Part shown: positions 37,092 to 46,949 of the stretch, piece by piece
How positions within the stretch are numbered: position 1 is the stretch's first letter
Layout: each line of letters starts with the position of its first letter
DNA from: Micromonospora lupini str. Lupac 08
GTDB taxonomy: Bacteria > Actinomycetota > Actinomycetes > Mycobacteriales > Micromonosporaceae
DNA: 64,000 bases
Assembly: GCF_000297395.2 (NCBI RefSeq)
Contig: NZ_HF570108.1
Coordinates: 3,018,106 to 3,082,105, forward strand
Reading direction: 5' to 3'
Notes under the pieces: model-generated
Seen by the model: only the letters and a program-made list of their open reading frames with translations
Told to the model about the DNA's origin: nothing
The model's database searches: none
Position numbers and translations under genes: made by a program

Positions 37092-38159
37092 ATGAAGTTC
37101 CTGCTGATAACCCTCATCACCCACCTGCCCGACCCGGTCACCGGTCGCCGTCGCAGCACCACCGAACGGTTCCGGGAGGTGGTCGACACCGCCGTTCTCG
37201 CCGAGGAACTCGGCTTCGACGGGTACGGCGTCGGCGAGCGGCACGAACGCCCCTTCATCTCCTCCTCGCCGCCGGTGGTGCTGAGCCACATCGCGGCCCG
37301 CACCACCACGATCCGGCTGTTCACGGCGGTCACCACGCTCAGCCTGCTCGACCCGGTCCGCGCCTACGAGGACTACGCCACCCTCGACCACCTCTCCGAC
37401 GGCCGGCTCGAACTGATCATCGGCAAGGGCAACGGCGCCGCGCAGGCCCAGCTCTTCCACGTCACCGCAGACGACCAGTGGGACCGCAACCGGGAGGGGT
37501 ACGAGCTGTTCCGTCGGCTCTGGCGGGAGGAGAAGGTGACCTGGTCCGGGACGTACCGGCCGTCGCTGACCGAGGCCGAGACCTGGCCCCGCCCGCTGCA
37601 ACGGCCCATCCGGGTCTGGCACGGCAGTGCCACCAGCAGAGAGTCGGTCGACCTCGCCGCCCGCCACGGCGACCCGCTCTTCTCCGCCAACGTCACCAAC
37701 CCCATCGAGCCCTACGCCGACCTCATCCGCCACTACCGGGAGCGGTGGGTCCACCACGGACACGACCCGGCCGACGCCCTCGTCGGCGCCGGTACGGCCG
37801 GGTTCTACGTGGCGCGCACGTCGCAGGAGGCGGTCGAGAGGTACCGGCCGATCTTCGACGCCCGGCTCGCCGCGTTCCGCCGGCTCGGCGTCCCGCCGGT
37901 CTTCCACACCCTGTCCGACGCGATCGAGCGCAGCTCGATGCTCGTGGGGAGTCCGCAGCAGATCATCGACAAGGTGCTGCGCTACCACGCGCAGTTCGGC
38001 CACGAGGTCATCCACCTCCAGGCCGACCACGACGGGCTGACCGACAAGCAGCACCGGGAGAGCCTGGAGCTGTTCCAGGCCGAGGTGGCGCCGGTGCTGC
38101 GCCGGGAGATCCCGAGCCGCCCCTTCCGCGCGCCGGTGACCGCCGTCGCGACGGCCTGA
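37092..38159 (+). CDS. LLM-class FMN-dependent monooxygenase 2 (CE1758-like)
   Basis: This 355-residue luciferase-like protein has FLLITLITHLPDP at the start, VLAEELGFDGYGVGERHERPF, then YATLDHLSDGRLELIIGKGN as the flavin-binding signature, and IRVWHGSATSRESVDLAARHGD. This resembles the Corynebacterium CE1758-type group. I recall similar FMNH2-dependent enzymes (SeuABC) serving sulfonate-ester use in Corynebacterium; that parallel is from memory and not tested here. It begins 10 bases after the NtaA-like gene and continues the operon. Confidence 0.88.
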   Translation: MKFLLITLITHLPDPVTGRRRSTTERFREVVDTAVLAEELGFDGYGVGERHERPFISSSPPVVLSHIAARTTTIRLFTAVTTLSLLDPVRAYEDYATLDHLSDGRLELIIGKGNGAAQAQLFHVTADDQWDRNREGYELFRRLWREEKVTWSGTYRPSLTEAETWPRPLQRPIRVWHGSATSRESVDLAARHGDPLFSANVTNPIEPYADLIRHYRERWVHHGHDPADALVGAGTAGFYVARTSQEAVERYRPIFDARLAAFRRLGVPPVFHTLSDAIERSSMLVGSPQQIIDKVLRYHAQFGHEVIHLQADHDGLTDKQHRESLELFQAEVAPVLRREIPSRPFRAPVTAVATA

Positions 38160-38177
38160 CCAGAAACGGGGACCACC

Positions 38178-39305
38178 ATGTCAGCGACCCCTCTGTCCGT
38201 TCTCGATCTCTCCCCGGTTCCCGCCGGCGGCACCGTCACCGACGCGCTGCGCAACACCGTCGACCTGGCCGCCCGGGCCGAGCAGTTCGGCTACCACCGC
38301 TACTGGCTGGCCGAGCACCACCTCGCCGCAGGCGTGGCCAGCTCGGCGCCGGCCGTGCTCATCGGACAGGTGGCCTCGGCCACCAGCGTGCTCCGCGTCG
38401 GCTCCGGCGCGGTCCAGGTCGGCCACCGCACCGCCCTGTCGGTGGTCGAGGAGTTCGGCACCCTCGCCGCCCTGTATCCGGGGAGGATCGACCTCGGCCT
38501 GGGCCGGTCCGGACAGCGGCGGGTGGAAGCCGCCCGAGAGGTCGCCGCGTCCGCCCCGCCGCCGCCGGCCGAGGCCCGGGTGGTCGACGGACTGCTGATC
38601 CCGCCGCCGTTCTCCTACGCCAGCGTGCTCGCCTCCCCGCGCTTCGCTCTGAGCAGCGCGCTGCTGCACCAGCCGGGCGCGCAACCGCCGGCCTTCGCCG
38701 ACCAGTTGGCCGACGTCCTGGCCCTGCTGCGCGGCGACTACACCGACGCCGACGGCCTGGACGCGCACGCCGTTCCGGGGGAGGGCACCGACCTGCGGGT
38801 GTGGCTGCTGGGCAGCAGCGGCGGGGAGAGCGCCCAACTCGCCGGCGCGCTGGGCCTGCCGTTCGCCGCCAACTACCACGTCAGCCCCTCCTCGGTGCTC
38901 GACGCGGTCGCCGCCTACCGGGCCGCGTTCCGGCCCTCGGCCGTGTTGGCGCAGCCGTACGTGGTGGTCTCCGCCGACGTGGTGGTCGCCGAGACCGACG
39001 AGGCCGCGCGCCGTCTCGCCGCGCCGTACGGGCCGTGGGTGCGCAGCATCCGCAGTGGCGAGGGCGCCATCCCGTTCCCCAGCCCGGAACAGGCCGCCGC
39101 GTTGCCCTGGACCGACGCCGACCGCCGGCTCGTCGCCGACCGGGTCGACACGCAGTTCGTCGGATCGCCCGGCACGGTCACCGAGCGGCTGCGGACCCTG
39201 CGGGACGTCACGGCCGCCGACGAGCTGCTGATCACCACGATCACGCACGCGCACGCCGACCGGGTCAGCTCCTACGAGCTGCTCGCCAAGGAGTGGCGGG
39301 ACTGA
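38178..39305 (+). CDS. LLM-class FMN-dependent monooxygenase 3 (YtmO/MsnO8-like)
   Basis: This 375-residue protein starts [18 protein letters not shown] and has [34 protein letters not shown] and [14 protein letters not shown], the signatures of the short MsnO8/YtmO group. A proline-rich insert ([12 protein letters not shown]) extends the middle region. Bacillus YtmO lies in the S-alkylcysteine operon together with an NtaA-like enzyme, the same pairing as here. It is the last gene of the eight-gene run; a stretch without large genes follows. Confidence 0.88.
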   Translation: MSATPLSVLDLSPVPAGGTVTDALRNTVDLAARAEQFGYHRYWLAEHHLAAGVASSAPAVLIGQVASATSVLRVGSGAVQVGHRTALSVVEEFGTLAALYPGRIDLGLGRSGQRRVEAAREVAASAPPPPAEARVVDGLLIPPPFSYASVLASPRFALSSALLHQPGAQPPAFADQLADVLALLRGDYTDADGLDAHAVPGEGTDLRVWLLGSSGGESAQLAGALGLPFAANYHVSPSSVLDAVAAYRAAFRPSAVLAQPYVVVSADVVVAETDEAARRLAAPYGPWVRSIRSGEGAIPFPSPEQAAALPWTDADRRLVADRVDTQFVGSPGTVTERLRTLRDVTAADELLITTITHAHADRVSSYELLAKEWRD

Positions 39306-39434
39306 CCGCGCTTCTCGCCGGCCACGGCTGCCGGTTCCCCTTGTCGTCGGGCGCTGCCATAATGACTGTGGCGCCCGTCGATACGGCCGGGCCCGGGGGA
39401 AGCCCTCCGCAGAGCGCGGACGGTGGGGTCGTAA

Positions 39435-40511
<1,077 letters not shown>

Positions 40512-40535
40512 CGACCCTCCTGACGTACGACCTCT

Positions 40536-40570
40536 CGGGCGGCCCGGACCACGACGGTCCGGGCCGCCCG
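40536..40570 (+). terminator. Hairpin terminator after the protease gene
   Basis: A 15-bp perfect stem (40536-40550 with 40556-40570) and a 5-base loop ACGAC lie 25 bases after the protease stop codon. No T-run follows, as is usual in this GC range. Confidence 0.8.
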
Positions 40571-40680
40571 CGCGTGCGCCGGCCCCGGTTCGGCCCTGCT
40601 CGGCGGTCGCCGGAGTGGGCCAGCCGACAGATTCGGCGGGCCGCGCGTTCGGTGTCGTCGGAGGCCGCCATGATGGGTCG

Positions 40681-41532
40681 GTGCAGATCCTGTCCATCCA
40701 GTCGTCGGTCGCCTACGGCCACGTCGGCAACTCGGCAGCCGTCTTTCCCCTCCAGCGGCTAGGGCACGAGGTCTGGCCCGTGCTGACGGTCCACTTCTCC
40801 AACCACACCGGGTACGGCGCGTGGCGCGGGCCGCTGCTGCCGGCCGCCGACGTGGCCGAGGTGATCGCCGGCATCGCCGACCGGGGAGTCCTCGGTGACG
40901 CCGACGCGGTGCTGTCGGGCTACCAGGGTGATCCGGCGATGGGCGCCGTGATCCTGGACGCCGTGGCCCAGGTCAAGGCCGCCAACCCGGCCGCCGTGTA
41001 CTGCTGCGACCCGGTGATGGGCGACCTCGGTCGGGGCATGTTCGTCCGGCCCGGCATCCCGGAGTACCTGCGCGACACAGTCGTGCCGCGCGCCGACATC
41101 ATCACGCCGAACCACTTCGAGCTGGACTTCCTCGCCGGCCGCACGACGTCCTCGCTGGCGGAGGTGCTCGACGCCGTCGACGTCGTACGCGCCACCGGGC
41201 CGAGGCACGTCCTGGTCACCAGCGTGCTGCACGGCGACGTGCCGGCGGGCTCGCTGGATGTGGTGGCGGTCTCCGACGAGGGCGCCTGGGCGGTGACCAC
41301 CCCGCTGCTGCCGATCAACCCGAACGGCGGGGGCGACGTCACCGCGGCGCTGTACCTGGCGCACCTGTGGACCTCCGGCTCACCGGCGACCGCGTTGGAG
41401 CGCACCATCTCCTCCGTCTTCGCCGTCCTCGAGGCGACTCTCGCGGCGGGCACCCGGGAGATCCAGCTGATCGCGGCGCAGGACGCGATCGCCGAGCCGC
41501 CCGCGAGGTTCACCGCCCGTCGGCTGCGCTGA
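40681..41532 (+). CDS. pdxY: Pyridoxal kinase
   Basis: This 283-residue kinase phosphorylates pyridoxal in the B6 salvage pathway. GTG 40681 is chosen because it gives the family N-terminus MQILSIQSSVAYGHVGNSAA. Further motifs are HFSNHTGYGAWRG, the VLSGYQGD loop, VYCCDPVMGDLGRGMFV, ITPNHFELDFLAG, and the anion-hole region NPNGGGDVTAALYLAH with the catalytic Asp. GGGDV replaces the more common GTGDL/GTGDV. PdxY and PdxK are closely related; the length and the DPVMGD/NHFE spacing favour PdxY. The 3' end overlaps the convergent formamidase-like gene by 23 bases. Confidence 0.93.
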   Translation: MQILSIQSSVAYGHVGNSAAVFPLQRLGHEVWPVLTVHFSNHTGYGAWRGPLLPAADVAEVIAGIADRGVLGDADAVLSGYQGDPAMGAVILDAVAQVKAANPAAVYCCDPVMGDLGRGMFVRPGIPEYLRDTVVPRADIITPNHFELDFLAGRTTSSLAEVLDAVDVVRATGPRHVLVTSVLHGDVPAGSLDVVAVSDEGAWAVTTPLLPINPNGGGDVTAALYLAHLWTSGSPATALERTISSVFAVLEATLAAGTREIQLIAAQDAIAEPPARFTARRLR

Positions 41533-42466
41533 CAGCGGCTCCGCGCAGCGCGTCGTCGCGCAGCACCGCGTGGGCGCCGACCGTCTGGTTGACGATCTGG
41601 GTCACCCGCACGTCGACGACGACGCTTGCCAGCGCCACCGCGTCCGGTCGGCTGAGACCGTGCAGCCGTTGCAGCAGGGTCAGCATCTCCTCGAGAGCCA
41701 TGAACGTCGCGTCGTCGAGGGACGCGCCCACGCCAAGCGTCAGCCAGGCGTCGGCGGTGCGGGCCACCGGGCCGGTGACGGGGAAGTCGTCGCGGACGTC
41801 GAAGGACAGCGTCACCTCGTCCATCGGGCACTCGATCGCCGTACCGCCGACCTCGCCGTCGCCCTGCGCGGCGTGCCCGTCCCCGACCGAGAACAGCGCC
41901 CCGTCGACCGGGATGGGCAGCAGCAGGGTGCTGCCGACGGTCAGCTCCTTGCAGTCCAGGTTGCCGCCGCAGGGGCGGGGCGGGATGGTCGAGTGCTTGC
42001 CCGGCTCGGCGGGCGGCATGCCGAGCACCCCCATGAACGGGCGCAGCGCCACCGTGTGGCCGTGCTGATTCCGGCCGGTCAGCGCCACCGGGTCCAGCTC
42101 CCAGGCGTGCACCACGCCGTCGGTCTCGACGCCGTAGCGCTTGTTGAACCCGCTCGGCCACCCACCGGCCACAGTCGTTCCCCAGGTGGCCGGGACGATC
42201 GCGTCGATGCGTACCGCCAGGGTCTGGCCGGCGCGCGCACCGCGGACCGCGACCGGCCCGGTCAGCGCATGCCCGTGGTCGGGCTGGTACTGCGGTGCCC
42301 GGGGCCGGTCCCGGTTCGGTCCGCCGGGGTACGGGCCGGCCGACCACCAGCAGTCCAGCGTGCGGTAGGTGACGGTGTCCCCGGGGTCGATGGTGAGCGC
42401 CGGCGCAAGGTCGGGGGAGAAGTGACCGTGCAGGGTCTCGTCGCTCGGTGCGAGGGTGTGTCGCAT
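41510..42466 (-). CDS. Acetamidase/formamidase family protein
   Basis: This 318-residue protein matches the FmdA/AmdA family, which hydrolyses formamide or short amides to ammonia and the acid. Visible features are HGHFSPDLAPALTIDPGD near the start, GPVAVRGARAGQTLAV, PRPCGGNLDCKELTVGS (the conserved GGNxD core), LFSVGDGHAAQGDGEVGGTAIE with metal-binding type His/Asp residues, and SRPDAVALASVVVDVRVTQIVN. The length is usual for the short actinobacterial members. It is monocistronic and converges on pdxY. The specific substrate is not defined by sequence. Confidence 0.92.
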   Translation of the reverse strand: MRHTLAPSDETLHGHFSPDLAPALTIDPGDTVTYRTLDCWWSAGPYPGGPNRDRPRAPQYQPDHGHALTGPVAVRGARAGQTLAVRIDAIVPATWGTTVAGGWPSGFNKRYGVETDGVVHAWELDPVALTGRNQHGHTVALRPFMGVLGMPPAEPGKHSTIPPRPCGGNLDCKELTVGSTLLLPIPVDGALFSVGDGHAAQGDGEVGGTAIECPMDEVTLSFDVRDDFPVTGPVARTADAWLTLGVGASLDDATFMALEEMLTLLQRLHGLSRPDAVALASVVVDVRVTQIVNQTVGAHAVLRDDALRGAAVSAADGR

Positions 42467-42585
42467 CTGCGCAGGCTACGTGCCGACGTGGCGTGGCGCG
42501 ACCCGCGCGCCCGCGCCCGACGACGGCACGCGAGCCGGTGCGCGGCCGGCCCCGACCCGGCCCGGCCGCGCACCTCGGCCGTCGG

Positions 42586-43659
42586 TCAGTCGACTGTCGG
42601 CGCTGCCGTCCTGGCCGCCTCGGCCAGCGCCGCCGCGGCGCCGGCGTACGGGTTGTAGCTGTAGCCGCGCGCCAGCCCGGCCGGGACCGTGAAGTACTCG
42701 GCGGACACCTTCGCCGGGTCGCTGGCCAGCTCACCGCGGGCGGGTACGTCGTTGCCGTCGTCCCAGCCCCACGGGGCGTTCGCGGAGTTCGCCGAGCAGC
42801 TCCACGTGCCGGAGCCGCAGTCGCCGGAGGTGTCGCCGGCGAACGTGCCCAGGCCGGCGAACAGGTTCGCGTTGGCCCGCTGCGCCCACAGGCCCCCGGC
42901 GGCGAAGATGTCGACGAGCTGGTACCGCACGTCGCGGTCGTCGCCGCTGCTCGGCGTCTCGGCGACCGTGGACGGGTAGTAGACCAGACCGTCGCCGTTG
43001 ATGGCGTACTGCGGATACGCCTTCAGGCCGTGCCCCTGCGCCTCCTGCGCGGTCACCGGATGCGCGAACGAGTCGTGCGGCGAGGTCTGGAACTGCAGGG
43101 TGCCGTCGACGCTCTCCCGGCCGCTGGTCCAGGTGCTGCCGGCCGGCGTGTACGAGTAGAAGTCGCTGTGCGCGACGGTGACCGCCCCGCGCAGGACGCC
43201 GTACGGGGAGCCGTCGCGCTCGATCGCGAAGAGGACGCCCTCGCCGTCGTTCTCGTGTTCGGTCTCGAAGAACGGGTGGTCGGTCCAGTCGCGCGGGTGG
43301 AAGAACAGGTACGTGATGTACCAGTGCGTGCTCGTCTCCACGACGGAGTAGTACGCGTGCGCCGCGAGCGAGGTGCCGGACGCGCCGGCACGGTCCCAGT
43401 TGTCGCGCCCGTTCAGGTTGCCGTCGAAGTCCACGGCGGTGAGGTAGTCGGACTGGCCGCCCAGGGCGTGCGCGCCGGTGGCGTCGACGTCCTGGTAGTG
43501 GACGGGCGCCCAGCGCAGGGCCAGGTCGGCCCGGCTGACGGCGGCGGTGGCGGGCGCCGGCGCCGCGAGCGGAGCGACGGCAAGCGCCGCCACGGCGGCC
43601 GTCGCGGTCAGTGCCCTCGCCACCCGGGTTCGCCGGTTCGTGGTGAATCTGTCGCGCAT
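42586..43659 (-). CDS. Secreted protein of unknown function with HPRDW / EHEND motifs
   Basis: This is a 357-residue exported protein. ATG 43659 follows GGGAGAG and gives a signal peptide of about 42 residues ending ATAA. The mature part has a run of potential metal-binding residues: LFFHPRDWTDHPFFETEHENDGEGVL (motif at about residues 118-143), followed by SHDSF-like and DRDVRYQLVDIF stretches. Two Cys (GDCGSGTWSC) may pair. The pattern recalls Vps62/DUF946-like or necrosis-inducing-like folds, but the diagnostic GHRHDWE motif of the latter is absent, so I leave it unassigned. It is a single gene with its own upstream region. Confidence 0.7.
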   Translation of the reverse strand: MRDRFTTNRRTRVARALTATAAVAALAVAPLAAPAPATAAVSRADLALRWAPVHYQDVDATGAHALGGQSDYLTAVDFDGNLNGRDNWDRAGASGTSLAAHAYYSVVETSTHWYITYLFFHPRDWTDHPFFETEHENDGEGVLFAIERDGSPYGVLRGAVTVAHSDFYSYTPAGSTWTSGRESVDGTLQFQTSPHDSFAHPVTAQEAQGHGLKAYPQYAINGDGLVYYPSTVAETPSSGDDRDVRYQLVDIFAAGGLWAQRANANLFAGLGTFAGDTSGDCGSGTWSCSANSANAPWGWDDGNDVPARGELASDPAKVSAEYFTVPAGLARGYSYNPYAGAAAALAEAARTAAPTVD

Positions 43660-44037
43660 GGTGTGCTCTCCCGCGTCGAATTGACAGGCCGCGATGGATG
43701 ATCGTCGGTGCAGGGGCCCGGCACGTGTCCCTGCGGCGACGAGCGGGCAGCCGCTTTTCGACGGGTTCGCGTCCGACGGCCCGGTGCCGCCGTCCCCACC
43801 GACTGACGAGCTTGTATTGACGCTTGTCGAATGCGATGCTGTGGTCGGTCGCGCTCGGGAGCCGGCGCGCCATCCTCTCCGGATGCGGGGACGCGCGAGG
43901 TGGCCACGCCACCCGCGCCGGGCAGTCCTCGTCAGCGGCCGCATGCCGATCGCCGTCGGGCGGCCGCCGCACTCCGGCCCCGTACGGTCGGTCGCCCATC
44001 CTCGACCGCGACGGCGACGGTTTCCCCGGAGGTACCG
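43660..44037. other. Divergent intergenic region
   Basis: These 378 bases separate two divergent genes for secreted proteins and contain no convincing ORF. An AT-richer patch at about 43808-43845 holds a -35-like TTGACG (43817-43822), but the matching -10 is weak. Both promoters probably lie in this interval. Confidence 0.5.
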
Positions 44038-44784
44038 ATGCTCCGCATCTTCCTGGCTGCCACCACCATGGCGCTGGCCGGCTGGGCCGGCACGACAGGC
44101 GTCGCCGAGGCCGCGCCGGCACCGGCGCCGGCGGTCACGCCCACACCCACCCTGTCGCCGACCCCGACCCCGACCTGCCCGCCGGCCCTACCGATCGCCG
44201 GCTCGGTGACCGCGGTGACCACCACGAGCGTGACGCTGTCGTACTCGATCTTCTTCCGCCCGCCCTGCGGCTACGACCCGCCGATGACCGTCAGCCTCTT
44301 CGCCAGCCGGGAGGACGCCCAACAGTGGCAGGCGCCGGTGGCTCAGGTCGTCACCGGGCCCGAGCGCAACGGGACCGTCACCATCGACCAGTTGACGCCG
44401 GACACCGAGTACTGGTTCCGGTTCAGCGACGCCGAGGGTCGGCGGGACCCGTACTGGATCGCCGCGGTCCGGACCGCTGCGCTGACGGCGTGTCAGGCGA
44501 CGGCCACCATCGACTCCCGCTGGGGCACCGGCTTCGTCGCCACGGTGACGGTGCGCAGCACCGGGACCCAGTCGCTGGACCGGTGGAGCGTCTCCTGGCG
44601 GTGGGCCGGCGACGAGCGCATCCAGACGGTCTGGCGCGGCGTCGCCGAGACGGCCGGCGCCGACGTCACGGTCCGCAACGCCTCCTACAACGGGACCCTC
44701 GCCCCGGGCGGCGCGACGACGTTCGGCCTGCTCGTGACCACCAGCGCGGTGCCCGACGCGCTGACGCTGGCCTGCAACCGCTGA
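44038..44784 (+). CDS. Secreted FnIII-like / CBM2-like protein
   Basis: This 248-residue exported protein starts at ATG 44038 behind CGGAGG. The signal peptide (about 1-26, AEA) is followed by a short Pro-Thr linker. A fibronectin-III-like domain spans about 50-140 (SVTAVTTTSVTLSYS, ITIDQL-like LTPDTEYWFRFSD). A C-terminal CBM2-like domain spans about 148-248 (two Cys, DRWSVSWRWAGDERIQTVW). No catalytic domain is present, so it may bind cellulose or other glycans on its own or act as a scaffold. The gene ends in a hairpin shared with the convergent methyltransferase gene. Confidence 0.82.
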   Translation: MLRIFLAATTMALAGWAGTTGVAEAAPAPAPAVTPTPTLSPTPTPTCPPALPIAGSVTAVTTTSVTLSYSIFFRPPCGYDPPMTVSLFASREDAQQWQAPVAQVVTGPERNGTVTIDQLTPDTEYWFRFSDAEGRRDPYWIAAVRTAALTACQATATIDSRWGTGFVATVTVRSTGTQSLDRWSVSWRWAGDERIQTVWRGVAETAGADVTVRNASYNGTLAPGGATTFGLLVTTSAVPDALTLACNR

Positions 44785-44816
44785 CGGGTCACCCGGCCGT
44801 GGCCCGCGCCCGTCAG
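44781..44816. terminator. Hairpin spanning two convergent stop codons
   Basis: CTGACGGG (44781-44788) and CCCGTCAG (44809-44816) are exact reverse complements and each includes the stop codon of one of the two convergent genes. The 20-base loop is GC-rich. It would serve as a compact bidirectional terminator. Confidence 0.55.
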
Positions 44817-45610
44817 GGTTTGCGGGCCACGGCGCCGTAGGCGTCGATCCCCACCGCGTCGGCGTCGTCCGGGCGCCACAGCGGGATCGGCACGAGGCCG
44901 GGCTCCACCATCGTCAGCCCGGTGAAGCAACCGGCGAGATCCTCCGGGCTGCGCAGGATGTACGGCACACCACCGTTCTCGGCCAACCGCTGCGCGCCGG
45001 AGACCACCGCCGGGCTGGTGTTGGTGCCGTCCCAGAGCACCAGGTGGCTGCCGGACGCGGTCGCGGCCATCGTCCGCCCCACGATCGAGCGCACCACCTC
45101 CAGGTCCGGCTCGTACCCCAGCACGCCCATGAACATCACCGCGATCGGCTTGTCGAAGTCCAGCGTCCGCGCCGCCTCGGCGAGGATCCTCTCCGGGTCG
45201 TGGTAGTCGGCCGGCACGTACGTGGTGACGCCCTGCGTGGTCGTGCTGGCCAGCAACGCGCGGGCGTGCACGAGGACCATCGGGTCGTTGTCGACGTAGA
45301 CGATCCGCGCGTCGGGCGTGATGCCCTGGGCGACCGCGTGGGTGTTCTGCATGGTGGGCAGGCCGGTGCCGATGTCCAGGAACTGCCGGATGCCCGCCTC
45401 GGCGGCCAGGTGTCGTACGGCCCGCACCAGAAAGCCCCGGGACTGCTGCGCCATCACCACGATCTCCGGATAGGCCTCGGCCACCGCGTCACCGGCCGCC
45501 CGATCGGACTGGAAGTTGTCCTTACCGCCCATCCAGTAGTTCCAGATTCGCGCCGCGTGCGGCACGTCGGGCTGCAGCGTCGCGGTGAGTTCGGGGTCCG
45601 GACCGGCCAT
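44813..45610 (-). CDS. SAM-dependent methyltransferase (DUF574 / SAV2177 family)
   Basis: This 265-residue protein belongs to a family that is much expanded in actinomycetes. It starts MAGPDPELTATLQPDVPHAA and has RIWNYWMGGKDNFQSDR, the SAM-binding motif FLDIGTGLPTMQNTHAVAQ, VYVDNDPMVLVHARALL and a C-terminal VEPGLVPIPLWRP. GGAG precedes ATG 45610. The substrate is unknown for the family; members often lie next to regulatory genes. It is transcribed alone. Confidence 0.92.
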   Translation of the reverse strand: MAGPDPELTATLQPDVPHAARIWNYWMGGKDNFQSDRAAGDAVAEAYPEIVVMAQQSRGFLVRAVRHLAAEAGIRQFLDIGTGLPTMQNTHAVAQGITPDARIVYVDNDPMVLVHARALLASTTTQGVTTYVPADYHDPERILAEAARTLDFDKPIAVMFMGVLGYEPDLEVVRSIVGRTMAATASGSHLVLWDGTNTSPAVVSGAQRLAENGGVPYILRSPEDLAGCFTGLTMVEPGLVPIPLWRPDDADAVGIDAYGAVARKP

Positions 45611-45723
45611 GCCAGGCTCCTGTCGAGGGGTTCGAGGGCGTGGGTAGCACCCCGGATTGTCCACTATCGACGGCACCGGTCCGGACCGGGTCGCCCACGG
45701 CGCACGGGCGACCCGGCGACGCG

Positions 45724-46104
45724 TCACGGCGCGTCCACGACCTCCCGGCCCAGCGGCCAGAACGCGGCCGGGACGAGCTTGAAGTTGGCGATGCCGAAGG
45801 GGATCCCGATGATCGTGACGCAGAGCGCGACGCCCGCGAGGATGTGGGACAGGGCGAGCCACCAGCCCGCCAGCACCACCCACAACACGTTCGCCAACCC
45901 GGAACCGACACCCGCGCCCGGCTTGGGCACCAGGGTGCGACCGAAGGGCCACAACGAGTAGACGGCGAGGCGCAGCGAGGCGACGCCGAACGGGATGGTG
46001 ATGACCAGGACGAAGCAGACCAGGGCGGCGAAGCCGTAGCCGATCGCCAGCACGAGGCCACCACCGAAGACGAGCCACAGGACGTTCAGGACGAAGCGAA
46101 TCAC
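45724..46104 (-). CDS. YccF-domain inner-membrane protein
   Basis: This is a 126-residue membrane protein with two YccF domains: IRFVLNVLWLVFGGGLVLAIGY and a second repeat LANVLWVVLAGWWLALSHIL. Each is followed by a TIPFGVASLRLA/TIIGIPFGIANFKL motif and a WPFGR/WPLGR tail. The start is taken as GTG 46104, but the AAGGAG element abuts it, so a GTG 27 bases upstream is possible. The role of YccF proteins is not established. It lies between the methyltransferase gene and the signalling block. Confidence 0.85.
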   Translation of the reverse strand: MIRFVLNVLWLVFGGGLVLAIGYGFAALVCFVLVITIPFGVASLRLAVYSLWPFGRTLVPKPGAGVGSGLANVLWVVLAGWWLALSHILAGVALCVTIIGIPFGIANFKLVPAAFWPLGREVVDAP

Positions 46105-46145
46105 TCCTTCAGCATGCGCGACGCGCGCCACCGGGAGGCCCGCGC

Positions 46146-46880
46146 TCAGTCCGGCAGCCCGCCGCAGGCGACCCCGTCGATCGTGCACGCCGTGGGTGTT
46201 GCGCCGACCGCCGCGCCGTTGACCCGGAACGTCACACGGACCGAGGCGCTGCCCGGCACCTGCCCGACGCTCCCGTCCGGCACGAACGTCCACACCGCGC
46301 CGTCCTGCGTGACCCGCGCGCCCTGGACCGCGCTGATGCGCAGCGACTCGCGCGGCAGCGTGACGGCAAGCGTCCACTGCGCCACCGGAACCTGCCCCGG
46401 ATTGGTGACCGTCACGGCGGCGCCGTAGCTGAGCAGGGCCTTCTCCTCGACGGCGAAGTCGGCGCCGAGCGCGGCAGGGGTCGGCGACGCCGACGAGGGG
46501 GTCGCGGCCGGCGCGCTGGTCGGCGGCGGGACGGGCGGCGGGGCCGCGCTCACCGACGGCGGCGCGGACGTGGTCGGGCTGCTCGCCGCCGGCTTCGCCT
46601 GTCCCCGGGGCGTACCGGCCTCGGGGGTGCCCAACTGGTCCACCGACGGAGGTGGGTCGAGGGTCACCGGCGCCAACTGCTCCGGCGTGCGCACCACACC
46701 GACGATGGAGACCACCGTCGCCACCACCACCCCGAGCGCCGCGAGCACGGCGATCCAGGTGGCCCGCGACACGTCGGCCCGGCCGGTGACCACCCGCCGT
46801 ACGGCTGCGGCGGCGGCCACGATCCGGTCCAGCAGAATGATCGCCACAGTACGCCGTGGCTGCGGCGGTGTTGCCGGCAC
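46146..46880 (-). CDS. Membrane-anchored protein with Pro-rich linker and CBM2-like domain
   Basis: This 244-residue protein has a basic cytoplasmic start, one membrane segment (about residues 42-64, WIAVLAALGVVVATVVSIVG), a Pro/Ser/Ala-rich extracellular linker (about 70-140) and a beta-rich C-terminal domain. That domain's order of motifs (YGAAVTVTNPGQVPVAQWTLAVTLP, TVRF-like VRVTFRVNGAAVG, two Cys near the end) resembles a CBM2/cellulose-binding fold. It is the last gene of the minus-strand signalling operon, 69 bases after the DUF742 gene, in the place where a conservon usually encodes its GTPase. A ligand-binding output or sensor role is speculative. Confidence 0.7.
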   Translation of the reverse strand: MPATPPQPRRTVAIILLDRIVAAAAAVRRVVTGRADVSRATWIAVLAALGVVVATVVSIVGVVRTPEQLAPVTLDPPPSVDQLGTPEAGTPRGQAKPAASSPTTSAPPSVSAAPPPVPPPTSAPAATPSSASPTPAALGADFAVEEKALLSYGAAVTVTNPGQVPVAQWTLAVTLPRESLRISAVQGARVTQDGAVWTFVPDGSVGQVPGSASVRVTFRVNGAAVGATPTACTIDGVACGGLPD

Positions 46881-46949
46881 TGCCTCTCCCCTTCACTTCA
46901 TCCCCGGACGCCCACCCGCGACCGCCCGGCCGCTGTGGCACCCGACCCG

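Noticed and set aside
34509..39305. Four monooxygenases as recent tandem duplications
   Set aside because: Lengths (402, 449, 355, 375) and motifs differ strongly; they belong to different branches of the luciferase-like superfamily.
42586..43659. Assignment as a necrosis-inducing (NLP/NPP1) toxin
   Set aside because: The diagnostic GHRHDWE heptapeptide is absent; only a vague His/Asp-rich similarity exists.
43817..43845. A defined promoter in the 43660-44037 gap
   Set aside because: TTGACG is present, but the base sequence 17-18 bp downstream (TGTGGT) is a poor -10, so I only describe the region.
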